This document shows, piece by piece, positions 35,201 to 44,510 of a stretch of 64,000 bases of DNA. The DNA is from Ridgeia piscesae (Eukaryota; Annelida; Polychaeta; Sabellida; Siboglinidae): the NCBI GenBank assembly GCA_025642075.2, contig JAODUO010000114.1:887001-951000 (forward strand), in the 5' to 3' direction. Made by a program: the position numbers and the translations under genes. Positions within the stretch are counted from its first letter, which is position 1, and each line of letters opens with the position of its first letter. The notes under the pieces were generated by a model. It saw only the letters and a list, made by a program, of their open reading frames with translations, did no database searches and was not told the origin of the DNA.

Positions 35201-38200
35201 GTCTTTACACCTCGCAACATCCTTCATCACATGTCACAACAACATATTCCATCACACCCTTCAACAACATATCCCCTTTACACCTCGCAACATCCTTCAT
35301 CACATGTCACAACAACATATCACATCGCACCCTTCAACAACATCTTCCATCAGTTTTTACACCTCGCAACATCCTTCATCACACCTCACAACATATCCCA
35401 TCACACCCTTCAACAACGTATCCCACCACAGTCTTTACACCTCGCAACATCTTTCATCACACCTCACAACAACATATCCCATCACACCCTTCAACAACAT
35501 CTTCCATTAAAGTCTTTACACCTCGCAACATCCTCCATCACACCTCACAACAACATATCCCATCACACCCTTCAACAACATCTTCCATTAAAGTCTTTAC
35601 ACCTCGCAACATCCTTCATCACATGTCACAACAACATATCACATCGCACCCTTCAACAACATCTTCCATAACAGTCTTTACACATCGCAACATCCTTCAT
35701 CACACCTCACAACAACATATCCCATCACACCCTTCAACAACATCTTCCATCAGTCTTTACACCTCGCAACATCCTTCATCACACCTCACAACAACATATC
35801 CCATCACACCCTTCAACAACATATCCCATCACAGTCTTTACAACTCGCAACATCCTTCATCACATCTCACAACATCTTCCATTACATCCTGCACACACAA
35901 AACACAAATACACTGATAATTTTAGGTATTCCAGGATAAGAATTTTGCCAAAACTAGTGGGGAGCAGCCGAGCATGTACTTTCCAAAATCTAGGGACCCA
36001 CTGCAAAAACTGAGGGTCAACAGAGAGAGCATTTCAGCAAAATTTCTGTTGTTTGTCTGTACCAAATGTTGTTAGTACATAAAATATAGACAACTCTGAC
36101 TTTAGCCGAGTTGACCAGTGCCACTGACCATGGTGTCGCTGGGCAGTGACCACAAGATGTCCGGCTCAGGCTTGCCATGGGCGTCACACTGTAGGGTAAT
36201 CGTCTCCCCTATGTCCATGTCTATCTCATCCAAGTCTGGGATTAGGTCAACAGATGGTGGAACTGCAAGGGTTAACATTTATTTGATGTTATTATTGTGA
36301 CAACATCGCGATAGCCGCAAGATTACCTCCTGCAACCAAGTCACAAACAGAACAAGGTGGTCTTTGTCAAATTTTACTTTCTGCAAGGTTTTATGTAGAA
36401 AAAACTTGCCAGTAATACATTTTTTGGGTGTGAACTCCTAAACACACAAGCCAGTTGAAATGTGTTTATGACCTGAAATAAGCTACAAACACATGTGACA
36501 TCCATTTTCATTGCATAACTGACAATATCTATGATTTTTAAAGATCTTTTTTGCACCTTCATTTTGCACCCATCCACCCCCTAGCCAGTGATATTTCTAG
36601 CAGTCCAAATTTCAATTCATATAACCCAAATCATGAAAAACAGATCTCTATTTTTGTTGCTGGTTTCTAATATACATTTACACACCTGCAAAGTTTCTAA
36701 GTTGTATGCCCTATACCCTTGGAGACATGACCATGTTTGTATTGGCTAAAACTACGATTCATGTTGTTGCAACTATGTGACATCAACAAGCAGTGCAAGA
36801 GTCCTGATTTATTTCCGAGTAGCAACTACCTAGGTAGACCTATATACGAGTACTGAAAATAAGCATCAGTTGCTATTGGGTATCATGTTTTCATGTTTTC
36901 ATTTGCCTTGCAAATGTGAGCCAGAATAATAAACAAAACATTGACATGAAGGTACCACAGTTCCTCTTCTAATCGTCCAACTTAAAACTATGCCAGATTT
37001 GGATTAAATATTCACACTTTTATGAGCTCCTGAAAATTGTACGTTAGCTCATCACAACAACTCTAATAAGTTACACAATTTTAGATCTCCACAGAAATTA
37101 GAAAAAATCAAAGTTCACTGTTGAGGATATCATATTTTTCTACATATTTTATAAATAAAAAACGAGTCAGTTCTAAAATGGTGTGATGAAAAGCTGTGTT
37201 CATATGACATGGAATTAATCTAGTGTATTATTTCTTAACTACGTCTAGGGGGTGACAAAGAAAGCTTTCCTGTTCATGTTGGACTACGATGCCTAATAAC
37301 AACACTCACTAGTTACTGTCAACATGTTCTTCTGCTGAATGGTCCCGTCTGCGCCGGGAATCTGGCATGTGTATGAACCCTCATCGCTCAGTTTCACTTG
37401 GTTAATGACGAGGTCATATACGTTCCCTGTGCCCCCTACCAAGATGCGACCTCCGTCATTATTGAAGACATTCCGTGCCATTGCCATCACATTCGACCCG
37501 TTTTGCCAAAAGACGACTTGCGTATCTCCTGAAACAATGTGGTGGTTGGACGAAAAGGAATACATAAATAAATAATAAATAAATATACTTACATAGCACC
37601 AAATCTAGTTCACACTAGTGAAGATGCTTTAAATATAAAACAATACTGAATAACATAATTAGTTGAGAAAAAAACTAAGATAAATAGATAAATAAAATAA
37701 ATGTTACCTTGAAATAAAAATGCATAAACACAGTAATCACAAAATTTGTTATCCTCTTAATAGTTACAGTAGACATTTTCTTAGTTAAACTATTGATTGA
37801 AATGTAAACACTCAGTGAATTAAATTTTTGATAAAAATATTATGATAATATATGCTGGTTTCTAGTCCCCGCATATATATCCGCATATATATTTCTCTCA
37901 GTTCTATAAAAGATGGTCATTAGAAAAAAGGCAATTCAATGTATTGATTTAAATATTGCAATGTGACAATTTTCAAAATTGTGCATTTTTATCAAAGTTT
38001 TGTGCTGTTGAACTGATTACCCCCGTCTTAGACTCCTTTAGTCAATGGGTGATTATTGGTCTGTTGTATCCAGTTAACTCAATCTCTTGCTTTTAAAACC
38101 GAGGACTACATAATCAATTGCAAGCAGTTATTGAATTGTCAAAGTTCAATACATCGAAGGACACTTTAATACATTGACTAATGAGCCAGCTTTACATCCT

Positions 38201-38392
38201 ACGTAGAAATCTGCTATGCTAAACTGAGGCTTAGCGATGGAAATTGCAAAATTTCAATATTCCAAAAATGAACTGGACCAAGCCAGAATTGGAAAGTAAA
38301 CCAACCTAGATTTGCCACTTCACACCGGATGGTCGCTGAATCACCCAAGAGAACTGTGATCTCCTGATTCCCGGACAAGAAGCTGTACGCAT
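14168..38392 (-). CDS. Klingon/lachesin-like cell-adhesion protein (3 Ig + FN3 + GPI tail), 5' partial
   Basis: Eight coding exons on the minus strand join into 428 codons without a frame break: 38392-38306, 37528-37310, 36262-36129, 33024-32877, 26863-26573, 25930-25809, 20556-20358 and 14253-14168. All have AG acceptors and GT donors. Domains in order are Ig1 (about residues 5-105, Cys in IRCEV and YTCQI), Ig2 (106-196, Cys in LQCDA and YTCTA), Ig3 (197-293, Cys in IECIF and YRCDG), FN3 (about 294-400) and a hydrophobic C-terminal tail ending at a stop. NxS/T sites occur in Ig1, Ig3 and FN3. Three Ig domains, one FN3 and a GPI signal match Drosophila Klingon; lachesin and IgLONs lack the FN3. 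Such proteins mediate homophilic adhesion of neurons at the cell surface. The signal-peptide exon and promoter were not found, so the 5' end is missing. Introns hold many repeats. Orthology to klingon itself is inferred from architecture. Confidence 0.88.
15844..16254. repeat. GGTGA/GGTAG pentamer array
   Basis: About 410 bases of variants of TAGGGTGAGGTGAGG on the plus strand, with TTAGGG-like and AAGGGTGAGG interruptions. Strongly strand-asymmetric (G-rich on plus, C-rich on minus). The TSPYL/LTSP-like open frames on the minus strand are by-products. Confidence 0.96.
16370..16776. repeat. 45-bp minisatellite, about 9 copies
   Basis: The unit is CATGTGAACATGTTTGTGGC, ATTACTTGTAAACAGTCAGC, AGGGT. 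Copies are nearly identical except for one unit shortened by 4 bases (near 16710) and a G/A change. Since 45 is a multiple of three, both strands show long open frames that are not genes. Confidence 0.97.
18867..18881 (+). promoter_or_regulatory. CTCF-like motif
   Basis: AACACTAGGGGGCAG resembles the CTCF core (consensus CCACTAGGGGGCAG) apart from the first bases. It lies in a locally GC-rich stretch of intron 7. A similar CACCAGGGGGCAA occurs at 63197. Motif evidence only. Confidence 0.25.
19145..19158. promoter_or_regulatory. RFX X-box palindrome
   Basis: GTTACCATAGCAAC fits the X-box GTNRCC-RGYAAC bound by RFX factors. Half-site relatives lie nearby: GCCATAGCAAC at about 19026-19036, GTCACCATAGCATC at about 19106, and GTTGCTATG near 20143, 20165 and 20186. 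RFX sites often mark ciliary and sensory-neuron genes. Confidence 0.35.
20358..20556 (-). CDS. Adhesion gene exon 7: FN3, second half
   Basis: Acceptor GCATTGTCCTAG, 199 bases, donor GTGAGT. It begins VNNSGPSKWQNST and carries the FN3 signature KKLEQNTTYVVRLRARNAFG then TEWTERFRFTTSD. Three NxS/T sites are present (NNS, NST, NTT). It starts in phase 0 and ends in phase 1 after one base of a glycine codon that is completed by exon 8. Confidence 0.93.
21234..21281. repeat. 19-bp stem hairpin, GC-rich
   Basis: GGCGAAGGCGCCCGTTCGC at 21234-21252 pairs with GCGAACGAGCGCCTTCGCC at 21263-21281 with one mismatch and a 10-base loop. It sits in the middle of the Tigger-like element. Confidence 0.85.
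21537..21604. repeat. Direct duplication
   Basis: AATTAATCCAACAGTGAGCG followed by CAATTAGTATAAGT occurs twice in succession. Confidence 0.9.
22091..22582. repeat. 44-bp minisatellite, about 11 copies
   Basis: The unit is CATAAATGTGACAGTTGTCC, ATGTTGTTTCAGGTGCAAAA, CCGG. Two sub-types (CCGG and CCGA ends) partly alternate. Each copy contains TTGTTTCAGGTG, which looks like a splice acceptor on the plus strand, antisense to the host gene. Confidence 0.97.
22916..25085 (-). mobile_element. LINE fragment with near-complete reverse transcriptase
   Basis: On the minus strand, pieces run from a linker region (25047-24818, HAWFNPNDPELQTL-like) through a pre-RT region (24840-24355, WWERKAVELQRAADRNDM..) to an RT of 410 codons (24388-23156). 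RT motifs seen are KGDRTDCGNYREISLLS, FVDFSKAF, KQGCILAPTLFSIFL, and FTDDSALVAHS with the catalytic DD at 23668-23663. The C-terminal part continues in broken frame to about 22990. The element ends in a GATGAT-type tail near 22920. At least two frameshifts and a 5' truncation make it inactive. It resembles the LINE family widespread in molluscs and corals often mis-annotated as craniofacial development protein. It lies in intron 6, sense to the host gene. Confidence 0.9.
25100..25650 (+). mobile_element. LINE fragment, RT C-terminal part
   Basis: On the plus strand, EKDLRLTINADMKVSEQCGI and following residues (about 25142-25255) precede LYKTIVTLRLEYGIQAWRSN and MLERVQRRVTKMIPKLR (25254-25511). 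These are the conserved C-terminal blocks of CR1-like reverse transcriptases. The blocks are in different frames and a deletion removes the usual middle of the second block. It abuts the minus-strand LINE 5' end to 5' end and belongs to another family. Confidence 0.85.
25809..25930 (-). CDS. Adhesion gene exon 6: FN3, first half
   Basis: Acceptor TTACTTTCAG, 122 bases, donor GTGGGT. It encodes ALPHSLAIVSKRTGKYSDQY followed by LKWHVVSVSPIIDYRFMMKE, which gives the core tryptophan and the C strand of a fibronectin type III domain. It starts in phase 1 and ends in phase 0, matching exon 7. Confidence 0.9.
25931..26572 (-). other. Intron 5
   Basis: 642 bases, AT-rich, with no recognised element. 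Confidence 0.7.
26573..26863 (-). CDS. Adhesion gene exon 5: Ig3
   Basis: Acceptor CCAACTTTCAG, 291 bases, donor GTACGT. A single exon encodes all of Ig3, opening PPTVHVEQSTIYTGPG after the joined tyrosine (KVNY), with IECIF, the core tryptophan in VIWTHNG, and EYRCDGGNDRG. NGT is a probable glycosylation site. The NYPPTV junction is typical of the linker between Ig2 and Ig3 in lachesin-like proteins. Phase 1 at both ends. Confidence 0.94.
28368..28613 (+). pseudogene. P2X7-ballast-like protein, N-terminal exon remnant
   Basis: The frame starts MMSDLSEPSDDCTIQSDEEQ, an acidic disordered start, then VQCYQYELKKKYSDGNE, which resembles the (I/V)QPYQYEP block that precedes the cysteine-rich domain in invertebrate P2X7-like proteins. 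It then reaches NRVENTVW, like the RxGNxxW that leads into the zinc-binding CxC region, and diverges. The cysteine-rich middle was not found. It may have been coded by a lost exon. Function of this family is unsettled; in vertebrate P2X7 the domain is a cytoplasmic zinc- and nucleotide-binding module. Confidence 0.55.
29169..29329 (+). pseudogene. P2X7-ballast-like protein, last exon remnant (copy 1)
   Basis: After a TTATTTTTTCAG acceptor come NLPAYS and, after a one-base frame change, NRQLVRWCWGVVGHDNRLPL followed by PSCVINKI and SPDGEYTGFKWPT before a stop at 29327. The YRQ-x-VRW, LPSCVxxxI and PDGxYTGF blocks are the signature C terminus of this family. The frameshift makes it non-functional as read. 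Confidence 0.7.
29180..29465. repeat. Direct duplicate of 30241-30500 (3' end of the ballast-like gene)
   Basis: About 280 bases match 30241-30500 with scattered substitutions and small indels, including coding end and downstream GCCAACATAGAAATCTACTT and TTTCCATA(T/A)TGACCATTT. Confidence 0.88.
30241..30369 (+). pseudogene. P2X7-ballast-like protein, last exon remnant (copy 2)
   Basis: A second copy of the same region: LVRWCYGIVELGNRLPLPSC, then in another frame VVNKIRKTFPSPDGQYTGFK and a stop at 30367. It lacks a base relative to copy 1. The similarity with copy 1 continues past the stop to about 30500 (with 29465), so the whole 3' end of the gene was duplicated inside the element. Confidence 0.7.
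31757..31835 (-). repeat. tRNA-like (SINE-type) sequence in the right palindrome arm
   Basis: On the minus strand GTCCCCGTAGCTCAGTTGG opens like a tRNA with an A-box TAGCTCAGTTGGTA (31828-31815) and has a B-box GGTTCAAACC (31769-31760). The 3' end does not close the acceptor stem, so it is not a working tRNA gene. The left arm has the partner: a worn A-box side near 28095-28110 and an intact B-box at 31333-31342, separated by the 3.18-kb insertion. Confidence 0.7.
32877..33024 (-). CDS. Adhesion gene exon 4: Ig2, second half
   Basis: 148 bases, donor GTACGT. It encodes GGMEDDMMDVEGGRFVLNNI and KEDAGVYTCTASNGAGSP, with the second Ig2 cysteine, and ends in KVN. The acceptor is TGATGTTGTTGCAG at 33025. 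The same acceptor-like sequence recurs many times upstream because a 48-bp tandem repeat includes it, and the frame stays open through that repeat to 33462. The 33024 start is preferred because it gives an Ig2 domain of normal length. It starts in phase 0 and ends in phase 1. Confidence 0.87.
33025..33375. repeat. 48-bp minisatellite containing the exon 4 splice acceptor
   Basis: On the minus strand the unit is GGTGGGATGGAGAAG-TTGTTGCAG-GATGTGATTGTGATG-TTGTTGCAG, 48 bases with some of 45. The last TTGTTGCAG is the acceptor of exon 4, and the first 12 bases of the exon (GGTGGGATGGAA) are nearly the start of the unit. About seven units lie upstream. All unit lengths are multiples of three, and the minus-strand frame of exon 4 is open through the array to 33462. 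Confidence 0.93.
33376..34230. repeat. 50-53-bp minisatellite, about 16 copies
   Basis: The plus-strand unit is CACCACACATAATACCCATT, CAACAACATATCCATCAAAC, CATGCAACAA. Variants have CACACCTTGCAACAA or CACACCATGCAACAA. The CATGCAACAA end resembles the CCTGCAACAA of the neighbouring 48-bp array. Confidence 0.96.
35119..35895. repeat. About 78-bp minisatellite with internal sub-repeats
   Basis: The plus-strand unit is built from ACACCTCGCAACATCCTTCA, TCACACCTCACAACAACATA and TCCCATCACACCCTTCAACA plus ACATCTTCCATCAGTCTTT, with 26-base sub-repeats ending in CAACA. About 9-10 units; some lack one sub-repeat. The long plus-strand open frames are by-products of its lack of G and stop codons. Confidence 0.94.
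36129..36262 (-). CDS. Adhesion gene exon 3: Ig2, first half
   Basis: Acceptor AACCCTTGCAG, 134 bases, donor GTCAGT. It opens with PPSVDLIPDLDEIDMGET, gives LQCDAHGKPEPDILW with the first cysteine and core tryptophan of Ig2, and ends after SDTM in phase 0. This phase-0 intron splits the Ig2 domain in the middle and matches the phase of exon 4. An alternative donor GTCAAC ten bases later would shift the frame against exon 4. Confidence 0.88.
36263..37309 (-). other. Intron 2
   Basis: 1047 bases, AT-rich. No exon, RNA gene or element recognised. Confidence 0.7.
37310..37528 (-). CDS. Adhesion gene exon 2: Ig1, second half
   Basis: Acceptor CATTGTTTCAG, 219 bases, strong donor GTGAGT. It encodes from DTQVVFWQNGSNVMA to the strand GSYTCQIPGADGT with the second Ig1 cysteine and the DEGSYTC signature. 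NGS is a probable N-glycosylation site. Phase 1 at both ends; the joined codon at the start is glycine, and at the end isoleucine. Confidence 0.93.
37529..38305 (-). other. Intron 1
   Basis: 777 bases, AT-rich, with no recognised element or exon. Confidence 0.7.
38306..38392 (-). CDS. Adhesion gene exon 1 of those found: Ig1, first half
   Basis: Acceptor TTACGTTTCAG, 87 bases, donor GTTGGT after CTAG. It encodes the start of Ig1: a strand with QEITVLLGDSATIRCEVANL, giving the first cysteine. It starts and ends in phase 1, as is usual for Ig-domain borders. Since it opens with an acceptor, at least one more exon carrying the signal peptide must lie upstream at higher coordinates. The donor is weaker than the consensus, but the phase and the domain continuity with the next exon support it over the alternative GTTTAC four bases later. 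Confidence 0.85.
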   Translation of the reverse strand: MRTASCPGIRRSQFSWVIQRPSGVKWQI

Positions 38393-41300
38393 CTGAAACG
38401 TAAGAAAACATCAATATGAATTGACAAAAATTTATCACGAAAGAATTATAATGATAATAATATAGTTTATTTAGCCACCATCAAATCTGGGAATAGTGCC
38501 CCATTCACGGATGATTACAAATCAGTAAAAGGAACGTCTAAGAAACATATGTGGATTTAAAAGAAACAATTTAATAAAAAGCTGGTTAAGATCCTGTCAA
38601 ATTGAGTCAGACTTAAATGATTTTTTTAAATTCAAAGACAGAAACATGTTAAAATATTTTTATAATTAAGACATCAAATCAGCTGCTTTCTAACTGTCCA
38701 ACTGAACCTGCAATCAATTGAAACAGATTGAAAAGGACACCTTTTGTGACATAATTATTTTAATGTCACACACACAAAGAATGACAATGTGTTATAATGA
38801 TGGAACTATTATCTAATATCTACATCACCATGATGCAATAAGAGCTGCCATCTACCGGCAACAGTAGCACGGCTCATATTTATATACATTATTTATATAT
38901 ATTTGTTGTTTACCAACTTGTTTACTATTGTTGTGGATGAAGATTTATCATGAGACATACACCCTCTTTGGTCAGACAAGATGGTAACGGGTGCATGACA
39001 ATAAACATAACCGGCATAACTACTAGCATTGCAGTTAGTGTCAATAAGCCAAATATCTTGCCGGCGGCAACACGCAAATCGGCACCATGCAAATCGGCAC
39101 CATACAAATCAGCACCACGCAAATCGACACTTTCACCTGGTTATTGTGAGTGTACACGAATGCATATTTTATCTTCAAACATGATTTTAGCATAACTCCC
39201 AGCTGCATATATTGTTTCTACTGCCTCCAATTGTGTGATTTACTGCGCTTAAATACCGATTTACTATTCCACAGGTGAGGCATTTTGCCAGATTGCTAAG
39301 AGAATTATGTAAGTGCTCAAGGTCTTGGGATGATTTTGATCTACAGTTCTCATATTATATTTTACCTGTGGGACAACCAATTCCAAGTGTGAGATGACTT
39401 TGCACTGCATGACAAATACAGAAATATTACAGCAATGATGTCATATATCTGGCTGAAAAACATCATTTCAGAGCCATAAGTGGGCGCAGTGACGTCTACC
39501 AGAGCGGTGAGAAGAGATAACTTTGTGCCTTCTCAGATGCTACGGACTCAACCAGAGATCACTTCATGCAATGTGTGTTTTCAGAGATAACACAAGGCTT
39601 CAACTTTCGACATGAAGACAGGATGCAGCTGTCAGGCTTCTATACAGACAGTGGCCACGTTCTCACTCTTTGTTATGCCAAGCAATACTAGAAAACACAA
39701 TTCGTGGCAAAAAGTAGTAAAGAAAAGGGTTATTTTCTCAGAACATATTCACAACTGTTGGACTTGCTTAGATGCTATCTACATACATGTATGTAAAATA
39801 GAAATTTTTTTTCACTTCATTTCCTGTGACTGCAATTTTATTTCCAGTGTTAATGGGCCAAAGTTTAATTTTGCTACATGCATAAGAATAGCTTGCCTGT
39901 TCTTTGAGTGCTGGTAGATTAGCTTATCTTTCATCCCTGCCCACTCTCTTCACCCCAATTCATGTCTGTCACACCCCGCCCCCTCCACCTCCTCCTGCCT
40001 GCCCACTACTTCAACCACCCTTCCTGGAGTAACATACCCTCTGTTGTCACTCATCAACCCACTTGGCACTCACTGAGGGGTTTATTACCCCACAGATTAA
40101 TAAACCCAGTGCCTGGCTGCCTAGCAGGGTGATTAGGAACATATGCTTCACTTGCTTATACCAATTCTCTGATCAATCCCAGCAGGGTTCCTTCACTTCT
40201 GGCATAAAGTAAAATTGTGTGCTTCAAGTTTAATTTTTAAATTATTAGGTTATTGCATATGGTGCATTTGTTGAGTTTCATTCTTAAAGTTACACATGAA
40301 AGTGTGTTTGTTGAGTTTCCTTCATGCCCATGTCATTATTAAAAGTTGTAAATTTTAAATCGTACTCATATAATAAATTACCAACTTGCACTCACCGATG
40401 GAACACATTCAGGACTGTAGTTGTATTATTAGCATACTTCAATCTTTCAAAACTCATTCTTACCGTGCTATATCAAAAATGACTATACAATCTACAGAAC
40501 TGGTTTTGTTGGGTGTATTTAACGTTTTCCTTCAGTCACAAGGACGCGCCACACAACCAGGCTGACACTGATCAACCTCACACTTTTTCAATGCCACATT
40601 GCTGTCAGCTATTGCAGCACTGTCACCTTTTTATATTACTACTGACACAACATGCCCTGTTTTCATAGCTGTTGACATAACAAACCTGGCTATTGACAAA
40701 ACAGCTGAGTTTTTTCACACTCCCATATCAAATCCAACTTTTCACAACCGACCGTGTTTTTCCGCATTTATTCATACTTGTAACAAACCGTTTCTGCAGA
40801 TACCGACACTTTGTTACAACTATTTACACAACCGATCTTGTTCTTTACAACTATCCTCAAAAACAAACCACATTTTGTGCAGCTATTTCCTCCACAACCG
40901 CTGAACCATGTCAGCAACATAAACTTGTCATTAGGACCATAAGGTCCAGCCAATAAATCACGTCCCATGACAACAGACAGGAGGAGCCAGGTCTTGGAAC
41001 CTCCTCACTCCCAGTGAGTCACTAGGGACAGCTGCAGCTGATTACAACTGAATCAACACTGGTCATTCATAACTCCCTCCCAGCATTCCTTGTGCACAAG
41101 TCTCCGCCTTCATTGGTCAGGCCTCTTGGGCCAACCTCAAAATATCCTCAGGCGCCAGTAGCAGTCCCAACTCCATGTCCATGTCCATTTATTAGTGTCT
41201 TCACATAAAGAGCCCCACATGGCAGGCGCAGACATAACATCAGCAACAGCCTCGACCATTTAGTGTAACTTTCCCCACGCCTGCGAGGAGTGATTCACTC

Positions 41301-43912
41301 TATCAGACACAACTAGCACGTTAACGAAAACATTGTAAGGTAAATAGCAGCGACATAAATGTGTAACACCAGTACTAAAATATTCCTATAAACAAAAACT
41401 GACCACAGGAACATTCCCACCCTCAGCACAACAGAATCTAGCAGCTGGACTCAAAGGAAAATAAACAGACTAGGCTGTGTGTTGGAAAAGCTACAAACAT
41501 GTTAGTTAGGACAACTGAGGACTAGACTGGCAAAGTTGAACCAATGAACAGATATGTGGATATATCAAAAATAGAGCTCGAAGCCTTAACTAAATCCCAT
41601 CATTTGTAATAAACTTTAAAAAGTAAGGTCCATGTTGACCCCTTCTGGAGATGTCATTATGGGTTCATCCACACAATTTAAAGTAAATATCTTCTTCCTA
41701 GGAGAATATTGTTTTGTAAAATTATAATTTTAATTAATTAATTTAAAATTTTATTTATGTTCCTGAAGCAGCAAATTGCTATCCTTTGGTGGCACACTTC
41801 TTTGCCAGATGCTACATTGTTTCTCACATCCTAACTCCAGGGCATACGTCCAAACTCTCTCACATGTCATAAGCTGAACGAGCCACAAAACGCTCACCAA
41901 TGTCTGTGTAACTCGACAGGCCATAGCAGCAAACTAACTTTATAATTCCCCACAGCAGGTTAACTTTGCCCAGTGATTTTATGTGTAATTGTTTGTACCA
42001 TTTCACTCATTGACCAACGCTGTACTTGGCAGCCGCATTGCACAGAGGTGTAAATGTTATCGTTTCAACTACATTTCTCAGCAAACGGTTATGTTTCCGT
42101 ACTGTTTCACCTTTCGTTCAATGACCTACACCACGTTCACTTTAGTGTGCAGAGGAGTTTAGTTCATTATGATACAAATCAAGTCCCATTCGTTTGTTGC
42201 TTTTTTGGTGTTGGATGGAAATATTGCTTTTTTAAAGCCTTTTATGATTACTTAATAATTATTACAGCATGATGAAACAAAAAACATTAGAAACATCAGG
42301 ATTAACTGATCTGACATACATGTAGATCCCCCCAAAACAAGAGCATAATATGGGAATTCGCAATAGAAAATAACCAAACTGTTTCCTCCGTTTGAGATTT
42401 AATCGGCTCTCAGATCACGGTTGATCTTTTTATGCCTCTCCAGTCTCCACTGGACAGAGACAGACAAGGTCGTTTGGCTGAAGCATGCATCCAGGATTTT
42501 CCCGAGGCTCAGCCTTCAAGGTACACCGTTTAACCGTTGCCCTACCAATTCCCGGGAGTCAGACAGCCTTCTTCCCCTTGGCCAGCCTACATTACTCCCC
42601 TTTGTGTTTCCCAGGACAAAGTTCCTTTGTTCTGTCATTTTAGTGTCAATGACTGTCAAATCCAGTTCCTCCCCATCAGCAGATTCTGCCGGGGCCATTA
42701 ATTATAGATTACAGTAATGCTACTTAATTCTAATATAAAAAATCATTTCAAAAGTGAAACATGGCCACCACAGTGATTACTGCGACGGGAGCCGGCGATG
42801 AATGCTATTAAGTTGAATTATTTTTAAGTGGTGCAAATACTGCAAATTGAATGCAAGTTATTATTGGATTGGATTGTCGTTTTGTGTGAATTAAATCCGG
42901 TTTGTTTGTCGTTATGAAGTTGCGCGTGCAGATTATACATCCTCCTCCTCCTCATCTTCTCCATCTTCACAATACGGTGTGTGCAGTTTCAGGTGCAGCA
43001 GATTTAACTGCAAATATTTATGATCCTAAGTGGATCTCTAACAGAACACATAGTTTCTGTTTAATGTAGAAAATGTTTAACAGCCCAGTAGGTGGGGACT
43101 ACAGAGATATCACAGCCTGATGAGTCAATGAATAAAGTAATGTAAATTATAAATACAGAATTGAACTAGATATGCCATGTTTTCTTACTTGACGTCATTA
43201 GTGTACGATTCAAGAAAAACGCCTTTCTTATATCTGGTTTACCAAGTGCAGTCTCTGTAAAAACACGTTTCATATGTCTGACTGGAGTAAAACCTGAGCA
43301 ATTGTCAGTTGGTCGCCGCACATGCCCCTGCTTACACAAGCACATATATGTCACTTTCGAGCACAATCACCTATCCGTGTCAGTGCTGATAACCACAATC
43401 CAGCTCATGTTTAAAACCAAAATTGACTGATGGTCAACGTTACTAAAACAAGCACAGACAAATGCAGTTGCACAATTTGCTGAACCAGCTTCAGTTAGAA
43501 GAGATGGTTTTGGACTGAAAACCGTCCTTGCATTGATTGGGTAAAGAGAAGATTAATTTCCACTCACAGTAGCCAATCAGCCATGTACAAGATACATCAT
43601 ATCAAGTCTGTCTCTGAGGCAATGTTAAATCTCTGCATGGCACGCTGACAGCGAAACATTTGGCGTACCAACATTCAAATCTAAACTGGCAGTAATATCT
43701 CTTTTGATGTTCTATTTATGGTGTCTAAATAAATGTCTCAGTGTTTAATTTGGAATGCCTAGTGTCTTAATTATAATATGATTTATAGAGTGCCTAAATA
43801 ATTGAAGGCATAAAGAGTGTGTGAATTCTTCAATGCCAAAATTATGCTAAAATAATCAAATGCCTAAATGTGTCATACTATTAAAAAATCCTACCCGGGG
43901 TTTTGATGGCCA
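38393..43912. other. Upstream part of the adhesion gene, no exon found
   Basis: This 5.5-kb stretch presumably is the next intron of the adhesion gene. No exon encoding a signal peptide with a phase-1 donor was recognised on the minus strand. It holds a four-copy 15-bp tandem at 39071-39130. Nothing else could be supported. Confidence 0.5.
39071..39130. repeat. Four copies of a 15-bp unit
   Basis: CATGCAAATCGGCAC in four diverged copies. On the minus strand it reads GADLY-GADLH-GADLR, like pentapeptide repeats, but only because 15 bases encode five residues. Confidence 0.9.
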
Positions 43913-43970
43913 GAATAAAAACAAAACATTTCTAACTAACGGTTAGTTAGAAAATGTTTGTTTTTATAAA
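43913..43970. repeat. Nearly spacer-less palindrome
   Basis: ACATTTCTAACTAAC, a single G, then GTTAGTTAGAAAATGT. The arms extend outwards through ATAAAAACAAA to about 29 bases with one or two small differences. It could extrude as a cruciform or be the residue of a foldback element. Confidence 0.85.
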
Positions 43971-44510
43971 CAGTAACTAATTAGCTGCTCATTTGCAAAG
44001 TACAACTCTGTTTAGCATTTCCAAAATGCTAATACTTAATTTAAACCGAGTACCCAAATAATTGAACAGCTAAGGCATTCCTAAATAATGAAACATGCGA
44101 AGTGTCTGAATAATATAATTTATTATAGCCCTAAAAATCAGCAGAAAAAAAAGCAGCCTGCCAGGGTGTCCTTATTAGGGAGCTAGACGTCTGAACTGGG
44201 ATGCCGCCAGTTGCCCTGGCAAACAGCGACTCCATCTTCCTGCAGCTGTGACGGGTCGTCATTCCCACGTCTATCCTCCTCCTCTCATCAGCTCTCCCAT
44301 CCTTCCCTAATCACAACCACAATCCCGGCCAGCCGCCTTGGAGGAGAATCCAGTTCACAGGGAGTATGCAAACTTCGACTGCAGGTCAAACACATCGGGG
44401 CCCTTTGTCGGGATATTAATATCCGAAAACCGCAAGTGAGATTTTTGACAGTGATACAGCGCATCTGCAGGGTTCCAGAGGTGTGTGTTATGTGTACCTT
44501 ACTGTCACAT

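Larger units (their letters stand above)
33025..36128 (-). other. Intron 3, mostly minisatellite
   Basis: 3104 bases. About two thirds is three tandem arrays (33025-33375, 33376-34230, 35119-35895), all G-poor on the plus strand and all rich in CAACA. A unique part at 34231-35118 holds no recognised gene. Confidence 0.8.

Noticed and set aside
35041..35916. 291-codon plus-strand open frame rich in His, Ser and Thr
   Set aside because: It is the translation of the 78-bp minisatellite, which lacks stop codons by composition. No independent coding sign.
38925..39122. Pentapeptide-repeat-like GADLY-GADLH-GADLR frame
   Set aside because: Only four 15-bp tandem copies; the rest of the frame has no pentapeptide pattern.
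42516..42698. Minus-strand frame starting MAPAESADGEELDLTVIDTK as a possible first exon
   Set aside because: It begins with no hydrophobic signal peptide, and no donor in phase 1 follows that would join to the Ig1 exon.
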